From assembly GCA_032622095.1 (NCBI GenBank), contig CP136067.1, forward strand, positions 46,793,549-46,857,548: DNA of 64,000 nucleotides, read 5' to 3'. Source of the DNA: Siphonodentalium dalli (lineage: Eukaryota > Mollusca > Scaphopoda > Gadilida > Siphonodentaliidae). Positions within the stretch are counted from its first letter, which is position 1; every line of letters starts with the position of its first letter. This document shows positions 26,201-38,980 of this stretch, piece by piece. Below the pieces are notes generated by a model, which was not told the origin of the DNA, made no database searches, and saw only the letters and a list, made by a program, of their open reading frames with translations. Position numbers and translations under genes: made by a program.

Positions 26201-29200
26201 ATAACTCGAGTGATTGCCATTGGAATTTTAGCAATCTGATTCTGCGTTTGTGAATTATGGTCGTTAGACTTGAGAGTATGGATTCAAATTTGAGGCATCT
26301 TTTGTGAAGCATTACGTGAATAGGGATGCTTTTGTTAAAGTGGCATGCTCGTTTTTATTTTAGATTGTTTTCTATGTTTTTGTTCACTTTCAGCCATGAG
26401 TCTTGAGAATTTGTGCTCACAGTTCAAAGTCATTTGATTTCACTAGTGGTAATTTTGAGGGTGATACATGTACTTCAGGTTCAAGCAGGCATTTTTATCG
26501 AGTGAGCTTGTGGGCAGACCTCAGGATGATTTTTGGATTGGGATGACTGACGTCTCGGGAACAGATGCATGGGTAGACGGGTCTGTTGTTACATTCACAC
26601 ACTGGACAAGAAAGAGTGAAATAGGTACTTATAGTTCAATTTCAACCCATAGTTACTGAAGTCTCACTGTAGTTGCAATGGCATAGCCACCAACAAAATA
26701 TTTGTATGACGGAAGGTGTTGGGTATAGTTACAGTAATGCTCTAATTAATCGACTCCTTAACCACAGCAGAATTATGGGTAACTTTTCAGGATTTAGTCG
26801 GAAATATGGCTTGTTGCCACTCATCGGAAAGCTCTTGTCGAGAGCTTTCCGATGAATGGCAACAAGCCATATTTCCAACTAAATCCTGAAAAGTTACCCA
26901 TAATTCTGCTGTGGTTAAGGAGTCGATTAATTAGAGCATTACTGTAGAAAGTGGGTATCCCCCCATAAATAGGATAGAACAAAAATAAGGCCAATATCAT
27001 AAAAAAAACATGAGTAGCGTATTGTCATTGACACGCAAGCTTACTAAAAATACAATGCAATATTGCCAACATTGAGATAACATACGGTCTGCACATACAC
27101 AATCCATCCATGTACTTCCAGGAACAATGGAAAGGGAAATTAACTGTTAAGGCTGAATGGGTCCGAGCTTGTATTCCTACATTTTCCGGTCAATATTTTT
27201 GAAACTTTGCACAAATATTTACCACTGTGCACCTTCACAATATGTATACTTTTGTCCAAGAATGTATTCCTTTTGTTTTATTTTCGAAAAACAGATATGT
27301 TTATATGTGGCTACCCTTTATGTAGCTAAATTGCACTGCGGAGGTATCTTAGTTCTACTGGGACAGTATCACCTCTAGTTTTTTGACAGGCATTCAGAAC
27401 TTTCAGTTCACTACATATATACAAGCATGCAGTCTACAACGTATGTCAACTGATTCCAATCATATTTGGTATAGATTTACTTTTTGAAAAAATTGGCAAA
27501 GCTATCAGTGCATGAAATAGACAATATCTCCACAACTTAATAAATTTAAAAAAATAATTGCATATTTACAGCGATTCAGAACTGTCAGTAAAAATTGACA
27601 AAGCTATAAATGCATGAAATAAAATATCTCCACAACATAATTAATTTTTATCATAATTGCATATTTACAGCAATTCATAACTCTCAGACTATTATCTGCA
27701 CTAGTGTGCAGTCTACAGAGCTTGTGGGACTCTGGTCAAGATATGATTGCATGAAGCCAAAAGCTTTTATTTGTGAAAGGACAGTTGCTCATGAGGATGC
27801 CTTCGAAACCACTCCCTCCATCCTGCAGTCATGCCCTGAAGGTTACCATGACTACATGGGCTACTGCTACAAGGTAGGTTTGGTCTCTGAAGAATACCAG
27901 ATTCACATATAGGCCTACTGAAATTATGTGGCCTAGCTGAACAATATGTTTATGTTGATATTTTAAAAATTTTGGCAAATTGAACTTTTCTAAGCATCAA
28001 TTGCAGGCTTTCGATTTTGAGGCAACACAATATATAATACCGTACTGACCCGCGTTTAGGCCCAGGGGGCCTTTGTTTTATTTGAGCTAAAAAATCCAAG
28101 TGGGCTTAAACTCGGATATGGCCCTTTGCAGACCAAAAATCCTAAGAAATCGGGACATTAAAACTTATGAAAGCCGATCTAACGCCGATTATTTGGGAAA
28201 TATACCGGCTTCCAGATTAAGTAAAGGTAAGTATTTATAAGTTACTTTGAGAAAGTAATTTTTCAATTAAATGTGAATATTAAAATATATGATAACACTT
28301 TAAGTCTTGTAGTTTTATTGCCCAAAATTCCCATGTTAAAATGACACTATTATGTAAGCGGCAGTGTGGGTTATGGGTAAATCCCTTATCTTATAGTCTA
28401 TAAGACGTCTATAGTTTATATCAATGTTCAGACTTAATCCGATTAGGAAAACGGCGCTTTATTCGTGATCCATTGTCCACATAGAGGATGTTACAATAGC
28501 GACTAATTGCATGTTTAACAAAAGCCAGTGAGTGTAATTATTTAACAGTACTGACAAAAGGCTTGTATTTCTGCTAAAACGTATAAAAAAGCACCATTCT
28601 GAACTCCTCGACCTGTGACCTCTGGGTGTGACGGAATCTGACGAGGTTTGCCGAATGAAAAAAGCACGTGTTTGAATATTCAGTGTTATTGTTCCTGAAT
28701 ATTGTTTATACTGTAAAACATGAACAAAATGCAGTTTGATGTCGATAACCTTTATTTTGGTTTCGAGTGAATAACGTTGACGTAGTTTGGAAGACATTGG
28801 AATGACAAGTTCCCCCTTCTGTTCCATTATTATACCCACTGTGTGTTTACATAACCAATTAAGAAGCCAGTTCTTTGTGTTTGGTCACATGCAGTAACAT
28901 ACCAACGGTGCGTTGTCACTGAACACGAAAAATATGTTTTTACAGTACTGTAGTTGAACAGGTGCGCTTTGATTAAAGTATTGTACGCGCATAGCCGCAC
29001 ATGGTTTTTAAAGCTATACGCTGTTAGCAAGTGAGTTCTTTTGTATTTGGTTTCCCCCGGGAAGTATAATTGAATAAACAAATGAGAATTTAAGATTCAT
29101 TTTATTTTATTTCATTTAATATTATCACTTACCTACGAAGTATAACTTTCCATTTTTTGTGGCATTCTTGCCGTCACCGATCGTTTGCGAATATACTTCC

Positions 29201-32200
29201 CGTTTATATCTTGGAATTATTTATTTGGGGAGTATCATTAGCAAATACTTACTTACCACTGCTGAAATTGACCAAAATTTGGGGTGGGCTTAAACACGAA
29301 TATACCCCTGTGCATGGAATTTGGCCAAAAGATATGGGTGGGCTTAAACACGGGCATGGGCTTTGAACCGGGTCAGTACGGTAGGTGAGCTGTAAAGGTC
29401 ACCATATTTTTTTAATTAACACTTTGATGATGGGAGCTGGTACAGCATTAAAGACCATGTGCCATTGCATACTTTTATATATGCAAGTCTCCCATATGGA
29501 GCCTCGCATACATAAGAGAATGCATTGGCTTAGAAGGTCAAGGTAAATATTGTTAGGCCAATGCATTCCCTTATATATGTGAGGCTCCCTAGGGGGAAAC
29601 TCGTATATTAGGCCAAACAAAAAAAGGGTTTTGGTTCTTGGGCCCTGCTGCATTGAATAAAAAGGGCCGCGTTAGGCCTTTTTAATGCGATGCCTAATGT
29701 TATGAGGAGAAAAACTTCCGAAAAAAATAAATTAAAACAATAAATGTCCATAGTAGATATGTGTTGGATATTAGTGTGCATTCACTGCACTTGCATATAT
29801 AAGAGAATGCATTGGCACAAGATTTTCGCAATATTTCAGGAAGCTCCAGTCATGGAAGTGCTAATGCACCCACCATATAAAGGAGATTGTAGTGCATAAT
29901 TTTGAAGCCAGGTTTGTGCTTAATGATCATCTGTGTTTGAAAAGTAGGGTACAAAATATTGTGTGACTTGTGATCTTGGACATTATAAAGGAGGTTAGGT
30001 CCGATTCTAAGTTTCTTTTGAAGTAAACCAGCTAGTGGAATCAATAGGGATTATACTGGTTCACATCAAAGTGCTGTTGCCTTACTCTTCTATAGTGGAC
30101 CTTTAACCCTTTCAGTGCCAGGTACGATTTTTGTATCAACCCATATACCCTGTGCCAATGCATTCTCTTATATATGCGAGTCGACCATAGGTCGCCTCGC
30201 ATATATAAGAGAATGCATTGGCCTAACAATTTTTCATCATTTGTTATTTTTTACAATTTTAATAATTTTTTCTTATATTCTTTAACAGGCACTAAACCTA
30301 CAAAATAAGTCTGTTAAAGAATATAAGAAAAAATTATTAAAATTGTAAAAAATTGTAAAAAATAATAACAAATGATGAAAAATTGTTAGGCCAATGCATT
30401 CTCTTATATATGCGAGATGACCTATGGTCGACTCGCATATATAAGAGAATGCATTATACTGGTTTACATCAAAGTGCTGTTGCCTTACTCTTCTATAGTG
30501 GACCTTTAACCCTTTCAGTGCCAGGTACGATTTTTGTATCAACCCATATACCCTGTGCCAATGCATTCTCTTATATATGCGAGTCGACCATAGGTCGCCT
30601 CGCATATATAAGAGAATGCTTTGGCCTAACAATTTTTCATCATTTGTTATTTTTTACAATTTTAATAATTTTTTCTTATATTCTTTAACAGGCACTAAAC
30701 CTACAAAATAAGTCTGTTAAAGAATATAAGAAAAAATTATTAAAATTGTAAAAAATAATAACAAATGATGAAAAATTGTTAGGCCAATGCATTCTCTTAT
30801 ATATGCGAGTCGACCATAGGTCGCCTCGCATATATAAGAGAATGCATTGGCCTAACAATTTTTCATCATTTGTTATTTTTTACAATTTTAATAATTTTTT
30901 CTTATATTCTTTAACAGGCACTAAACCTACAAAATAAGTCTGTTAAAGAATATAAGAAAAAATTATAAAAATTGTAAAAAATAATAACAAATGATGAAAA
31001 ATTGTTAGGCCAATGCATTCTCTTATATATGCGAGATGACCTATGGTCGACTCGCATATATACGAGAATGCATTGGCCAAGGGTATATGGGTTGATACAA
31101 AAATCGGACCTGGCACTGAAAGGGTTAAGACACACTATGGGTTTAAACATTTCCCATGCATTTTGAACGGAAAAGTGATATACCAACAGTAGGCACGACA
31201 ATGTTGCACTGGTATTAATCATTTTGTGGCAAAATATAGTTCCAAGTTGACAAGTTAATAAAACATAAAGGTTAGTTATACTTTCATACATCTGTGAATT
31301 ATTTATTATAGGCCTACCACTGGCACTCAACATCAGATAGACTTACCTGGGATGAAGCAACCGATTTCTGTGAGCAGAGAGGGGCATTTCTCGCCAGTAT
31401 ACACAGCGCTGAAGGGAACAGCTACATAAAGAATAAAGTTATTGGGTAAAGCTATAAAAGCAGTCCTTAACCCTTTACCCAACAGAAGGGCCCTGTGCCA
31501 ATGCATTCTCTTATATATGCGAGTTGACCATAGGTCGCCTCGCATATATAAGAGAATGCATTGGCTTAACACATTAAAAATTATAAAATTGTTAAAGAAT
31601 GTAAGAAAAAATGGTAAAAAGTGTTAAAAAAATATTTTTTTTAGGCCAATGCATTCTCTTATATATGCGAGGCGACCTATGGTCGACTCGCATATATAAG
31701 AGAATGCATTGGCACAGGGCATAACTATAACCATCACAATGTGGTCAATGAGCCGGTTCCAATGATATCCATATTTGTATGGTTCTATTGAGACAGACCC
31801 AAGATATTTTAGGCTGTTGAAGCTTTATTTGGCCGGTTTTGGCCGTTTTGTTGTGTAAAGGGTTAACCCTCTCATGATGGGAGCTGCTCTGGGATCTTGT
31901 GCCAGTTCATTCTCTTATATATGTGAGTCTCCCATAGGGAGCCTCGCATATATAAGATAATGCACTGGCATACAAGGTCAAGGTAAATATTGTTAGGCCA
32001 ATGTATTCTCTTATATATGCAAGGCTCCCTGTGGGAGATTCACAAATATAATAGAATGCAATGGCACAGGGTTTTCTCACATTTGAAGAAGTTCCAGTCA
32101 TGGAAGGGTTAACACAATCGTGATCATTGGACCATTTAGTAGAAAAGGCGATATAGCTGAGCTAGGAAATTATCCACGCATCTCATGAGAGGAGACAGTC

Positions 32201-35200
32201 AAATGTCGCTTTGGGAGTCGCTGTATGAACATTGTGAAAGATGTACAGTAATGCCCTAAATAATCGACTCCTTAACCACAGAAGAATTATGGGTAACTTT
32301 TCAGGATTTAGTCGGAAATATGGCTTGTTGCCATTCATTGGAAACCTCTCACTGAGAACTTTCCGATGAATGGCAACAAGCCATATTTCCGACTAAATCC
32401 TGAAAAGTTACCCATAATTCTGCTGTGGTTAAGGAGTTGATTATTTAGGGCATTACTGTTTATAATTTATTTTGCATTTCTGCTTTATGCGACATCCATC
32501 AGCATGATTGGGGGTTGATCTTTTCGAACTCTTTGTTTTGCAGAATACTGAGAGGGGCATTTTGGATTGGCCTGAGTCAAAGATCGAACGAAAAAGGTAG
32601 TATAGTATTCCTCTTGTTTTCCAAATCTAAAACTATACACAGCTACGAACTCTCATAGGTTCACAATATTTGCCTGTTGTTGTGGATCGCGCATCCCAGT
32701 GTGTAGCCAAATTGCCATCGCAACAACATTAGAGCAAATAGTCTCCTGATAGGCTGATATAATAGTCTCTTGATAGGCTGATAAAATTGTAACTGAATGT
32801 TAATTGACTTCCTTATCATGTACGTGTCATCATCATTAAAGTGATGTGAAACACTCGGTAGGGTGATCAAATAGAAATGGAGAATAATCTTGTTCAAAGT
32901 AGTTATTTTTACAAATAGTATATCTAAATTGACAACACACACCATCATTCTTATATAATAATTGAATGCAGTGACTGCCGATGGCGAAATCGTTTTCGTT
33001 CGTTTATCGCGGATAGAAGTAAAGATAGAAGTAGTAAATATTTACAATTTAGCGTAGTTCAGTCAATGTTTTCTATGGAGTGTCTACGGTCGATTTGCTT
33101 CAGATTTTCGGTGATGTTAGTAGAATGTTACATTCACCCAGTTGGCATAGCGCCTGAATACTAACTTATCAGTTTCACGCACCCGAACACGTACATTATA
33201 TGTCTTTAATCATTTGCATGGATCAAGAGATATTATTTCATCACGAAATGGTACCGAATTAGTATATGACACTGATTCTGTCAATAATATTTGTGATTAT
33301 CCCACTTTTATCGAATTCACAAAATGTCAACAATCATATTCAACTATATTAATAATTATATATAACTATAATAGTTGAATTAGAGTTGTGCCTGATCTGG
33401 AAAAGGTGGATTTAGCACTGTGCTGTCAGATAATAGTTAAATATAACTATAATAGTTGAATTCAGGATGCAAGCCTTGAAATGGTGTGTTTGTCATTTGC
33501 AGAATGAGGTTCCCAGAGGGTGAATTTAGTGATGCTACCCCGCATAGCGGGCTAGCATCACCAAATTCACCCTCTGGGAACCTCATTCTGCTGAGGTGTA
33601 AGCAGAATGAGGTCCCCAGAGGGTGAATTTGGTGATGCTAGCCAGCTATGCGGGGTAGCATCACTAAATTCACCCTCTGGGAACCTCATTCTGCAAATGA
33701 CAGACTCACTATTTCAAGGCTTAATTGTCAGGATGTGCCTGACCTGTATAAGTCTATATTCTTTTAGAACTGAATTTATAGAAAATATTCAGGAACCACA
33801 GAGTTACTGGTAATTATTTCTTTTGAAAGTAAGCAATCGACAACATATCCTTATTGCCAGTCTCTAAGCTGAAGAATATCCTAATGGATGTACATCTCTA
33901 GAAGTGTCCATTATATTTCATTTCTATGATGACACAGCATTCCCAGCATGACATAATAACCTGTTTTATCACATAATTTGGCCATAAAAGCAGTTTCATA
34001 ATTATCGGTAATAGACACGTTTAATATCAGCGCGTGCGATGACGTCAAGGCGTTCTTCAAATAACTTGCGATCGCTGTAGTTTATGATTGTTGTTTTCGA
34101 TGAATATTGCGCGTTGCTTCGGGTTTATTTGATCATGTGATAAAAGGTATCTCACACTCGTCCTATTTTATACGTAATTTATCAACCTCGTCCTCTAAAT
34201 TCTATTTGAGCCTCGGTAAACCTCGGCTCAAATCGAATTTAGTGAACTCGGTTGATAAATTCCGTATAAAATAGAAACTCATGTGAGATCCTCTATTTCA
34301 CATATGGAGTGCATTCCTGGTAAATGTTTGTGAGAATCATAGTATTTAGAAATAGTTATAAATACAACAAGATGTGAAAGAATAATCAGTCATGAATATC
34401 GTAGACTGATCAAAACTCGGAAGATGATGTCTCGTATATTGAAATGAGTAAAATTAATTATGGATATATTGTCTGTATTCAGTTTTTCAACAATAGTTCA
34501 GTTTGACAATGCATGGGAAAGTTGTCAACGCGTCATTGACCTCAGATCTGTGAAATGATCTCTTATGCCATAAACCAATGAAATACAGTAATGCTCTAAG
34601 TAATCGACTTCTTAACGAGACTTAACCACAGCAGAATTATGGGTAACTTTTTAGGATTTAGTCGGAAATATGGCTTGTTGCCATTCATCGGAAAGCTCTC
34701 GGGGAGAGATTTCCGATGAATGGCAACAAGCCAAATTGCCGACTAAATCCTGAAAAGTTACCCATAATTATGCTGTGGTTAAGCAGTCGATTAATTAGGG
34801 CATTACTGTAGTCTGTGCCACTCGCCAATGAAATGGAGGGAATCCCAGGCTTCAAAACAGAACCGTACATCCGTACATTCTAGAGACGTACATCCGATAT
34901 AGGATTTTAATAGAGAGTTCTGGAGACGTACATCCGATATAGGATTTTTGTCGGCTTTTCTAAGAGACTGCCTTATTACTGAATATAACATTATAAAATA
35001 CAGTAATGCCCTAAATAATCGACTCCTTAACCACAGCAGAATTATGGGTAATTTTACCAGGATTTAGTTGGAAATATGGCTTGTTGCCATTCATCAGAAA
35101 GCTCTCACTGAGAGCTTTCTGATGAATGGCAACAAGCCATATTTCCAGTGAGAGCTTTCTGATGAATGGCAACAAGCCATATTTCCGACTAAATCCTGAA

Positions 35201-38200
35201 AAATTACCCATAATTCTGCTGTGGTTAAGGAGTCGATTATTTAGGTCATTACTGTATGTCAATATACAATCTCGAGTAATTTATAATCATTTTCAGGTCA
35301 TCAGTGGGTTGATGGGACTGCTTCTAATTATAGAGCATGGCGGAGAGGTGAGCCGGATAACATGAACGGGATGGAGGAGTGCACACAGATCTCATCTGAC
35401 GACGGAATGTGGCTCGACAGTAACTGCTACATCGCAGATAATCTTATCTGCAAGATAAAACGAGGTACACTAATGTCCTAAATAATCGACTCCTTAACCA
35501 CAGCAGGATTATGGGTAACTTTTCAGGATTTAGCCAGAAATATGGCTTGTTGCGGTGCCCGGAATCGCTCACTATTTCATCCATGAACTAATCGAGCTCA
35601 AGTTGCTTAACCCTTTGAGTGCCAGGGGCCGATCTCATCGGCCCTATTATAAAACCTACAAAATAAGTCTGTTAAAGAATATAAGAATAAATTATTAAAA
35701 TTGTAATAAAAAATAAAAATAAAAAAAAATAAATAATAATTGTTAGGCCAATGCATTCTCTTATATATGCGAGGCGACCTATGGTCGACTCGCATATATA
35801 AGAGAATGCATTGGCACAGGGTATATGGGTTGATACAAAAATCGACCTGGCACTCAAAGGGTTAACTTTGATAATCACACAAAGAGTCTTAACGACTGTG
35901 AATAGATCTATAGATCTCTCGTGCAGAAGTCATCGGTCTCTATTTATACATACTCTACACTACTCACCCTCTCTTTTTAAAGGGTCACAACATGTGAATC
36001 TCACCCAGATTCTCCCTCAGAGTGGCCATATATTTGCCCATATACAGTAATGTCCTAAATAATCTACCCCTAAACCACAGCAGAATTATGGTAATTTTTT
36101 TTAGGATTTAGTCGGAAATATGGCTTGCTGCCATTCATCGGAAAGCTCTCGATGAGAGCTTTCCGATGAATAGCAACAAGCCATATTTCCGCCTAAATCC
36201 TGAACAATTTCCCATAATTCTGCTGTGGTTAAAGGGTTATATACTTCAGGCATTACTGTACTTGGCACAACTCTTGAGGGCTGGAATGAGCCAGGCTAAT
36301 GTAACGAAGAATGAGAGTGAGGTGTGGTAATCACACCAAATGTTTGCAGCACCCTGAATATCTCACCGGTTGCCCATCTTAGGGGTATATCCAAGCTCAT
36401 AGTTGCTTAACTTCGGTGATCACACAAAGCATCTAATAACTTTGACCAAGAGATCTAGACCACGTCATCGGACTTCTCTATGGACGCCAAAGCCGTTCGA
36501 GCCATTACTACCTTACTTATAACCTGGTGTATCTAATTTTCAGGACTGCAATTGCTGACAAATGTGAACAAAACAGAACCAGGTAAGTTGATCACTAGCC
36601 TAGTGCTTATTTTCAGTGTGAATTAATTTCTCTGTCTGCATATATTTTCAGTGTGAATTAATTTCTCCCTATTACAGAAATGAGGTGAAGTGGTTTTCAT
36701 CTATGCAAGCCTGCAAATAGTGTTTGTGTCTATTATTTATAGAATGAGGTCCCCAGAGTGTGAATTTAGTGATGCTGTCCCGCACAGCAGGCTAGCATCA
36801 CCAAATTCACATTCTGGGAATCTCATTCTGCTTAGGCCTCAACTGCTATGAGAGGCCTATGATCAGATTGAAGTTCCCCAGTTGAAGTTGATGATGTTCA
36901 CCTATTCGATTATGCATTTTTATCTTCTGCAAATTAGGGGAGATAGAAACTTATCAGAAGGGAAAAAGTAACTAAAACAATGTTAATTTGAGACTATAGT
37001 TACTTCCCAGAAGATGAGGTCAAAGCAGAATGAGGTCCCCAGAAGGTGAATTTGATGATGCTTGCCCAATTTGCACATATTTGATGATTTATACAAGGAT
37101 GTGCGTGGAAAATGAAGTGCGGTTCTTTGTGCAGCGCCTATATATTTCAAACAGATTGACCAAGAAATAATGAAATCAGACTTATTAGGCCAAAAAAAAG
37201 AGAAGGATTTCGTTCTCAGGCCCGCCGCATTGAATAAAAAGCGCCGCAGTAGGCCTTTTTATTGCAATGCCTGATGTTATGACAAAAAAACTTACGAAAA
37301 AATAAATTTGAAAAAAAAAAAAAAAAAAAAAATTGTTTTTTTGGGGATTTTATCAACATGTCCATAGCAGATATGTGTTGAATATTAGTGTCATTGAGCT
37401 CTAACATGTAATGTTTTAAAAAGTGACTTGCAGGCTTACAACATGAAGTAGATGACTACAATTAAGAAAATGATTTGCTTATCCTCATTCTCTTCTTACA
37501 ATTAGTCATTGTGAACAACTTACACTAATTGTAACTTTATACAATTGAAAGGCACAGGACTAAATTCAGGATCACATATATTAGAATGGGGAGGTATCAG
37601 TTTTTAGACAACAATAACAGTAGTTAATGTCAGGGGCATTATATATTGTTAGGTATAATCCCAGTCATACACTAGTAGTACAATGTCATTTTTATATAAG
37701 ACTAAATGAGTTTATATGCATAACAGTTCGCTCTACCTTTCTGGTTATTACTAGACAGAGGAAGGTATCTTTGTCCATGCTTACTATGCGCAGAAAAAAA
37801 TAAAAAAATAAAAATAAAACCCTCCCTCCCTCATTGATTTGAAAAACAAAATTGCCCGAGAACCAAAACACTTTTTTTTTTTGGCCTTACTAAGAAACAA
37901 ACATTTATTTTTATGCCTGAAAGAATCCAAATACATGCAATTATTTCAAAACTGAATTCAAGCACATGTGAAATTGGACCTGCCCATATTGTTCCCGGAT
38001 CAAAGTAGGCCTACATACCAAATTTGAGTCGGATCGGTTGAGGTCCAGAAACATGCCTATATGAGCGTATATGACCGAGATCAAGGCCAAGGACGGTCGC
38101 ATGTGAAATTCGATCCGCCCATACCAGATTTGAGTCGGATCGGTCGAGCAGATTCCGAGTCTATAACACACACACACACACACATACATACATACATACA

Positions 38201-38949
38201 TACAGACAGAAGTTCCAAAATATATAATAGATTTTGTTATTATACCATAGTATAATACTATATACTATACACACATACTATAACTACCATAGTATGTTAT
38301 ATGCACTTAATTTTGTTTTTTGTTTTGTTTGTTGATCACGTGAATATTATTTTGTAATTTATATTTTGTTGAGTCGGACTTATATAGGTCTTCGGACCTG
38401 TTGTCTGGCTCTTTGCATTTTTATTTGCAATAAACCTATTTATACAAAAAAAAATAGTATGTTATTGTCAAGTTCATATGCTGTGTTATGTAAAAAAAAC
38501 AGGTTCTGTAACATTTTTGGCTTTTGTTTACATAAAAAAGGGTGAAGCGGGCTAGCATCACCAAATTCACCTTCTTGGGACCTCATTCTGCATGGCCTCA
38601 TCTGCTATGTGAGACATAGATTCAGATTGAAGTTCCCAAATGGTGAATACTGTCGTGTACACCTATTGGGAACCTCGATTATGCAATGTGTCGTCTGCCA
38701 TGTATATAGAGAAACTAAACTAAAAAAGAAAGAAATTCTATGTGAAGAAGTTTCTATAAAAATTTGGTAACAAAGAAACTTTCCTGAGAAGATGAGGCCT
38801 GAGCAGAATGAGGTCCCCAGAGGTGAATTTAGTGATGCTAGCCCACTATACAGGATAGCATAATTAAATTCACCCTGTGGGGACCTCATTCTGCAAATGA
38901 CAGGCACATTATTCTCAGGCCTGTGTTTGTCTAAAGTAACAAATTTCCC

Positions 38950-38980
<31 letters not shown>

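Larger units (their letters stand above)
33868..34965. mobile_element. TIR element related to 8290-8745, with nested insertions
   Basis: Inverted relative to the first copy (GGAGTGCATTCC and CATGACATAA stretches). A palindrome at 34146-34293 and a family A MITE at 34586-34808 lie inside it. The right terminus ACGTACATCCGATATAGGAT is doubled at about 34886 and 34925. Confidence 0.6.

Noticed and set aside
27719-27873. Shorter form of the CTLD3 exon c using the inner AG
   Set aside because: It would remove the IIC cysteine needed for the lectin fold, and the upstream acceptor keeps the frame.
30103-31720. Regularly spaced palindromes as a CRISPR array or a gene family of MLGQCILLYMR-type peptides
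   Set aside because: Spacers are not unique, the ends are TTAA transposon termini, the host is an animal, and the peptides are translations of the hairpin.
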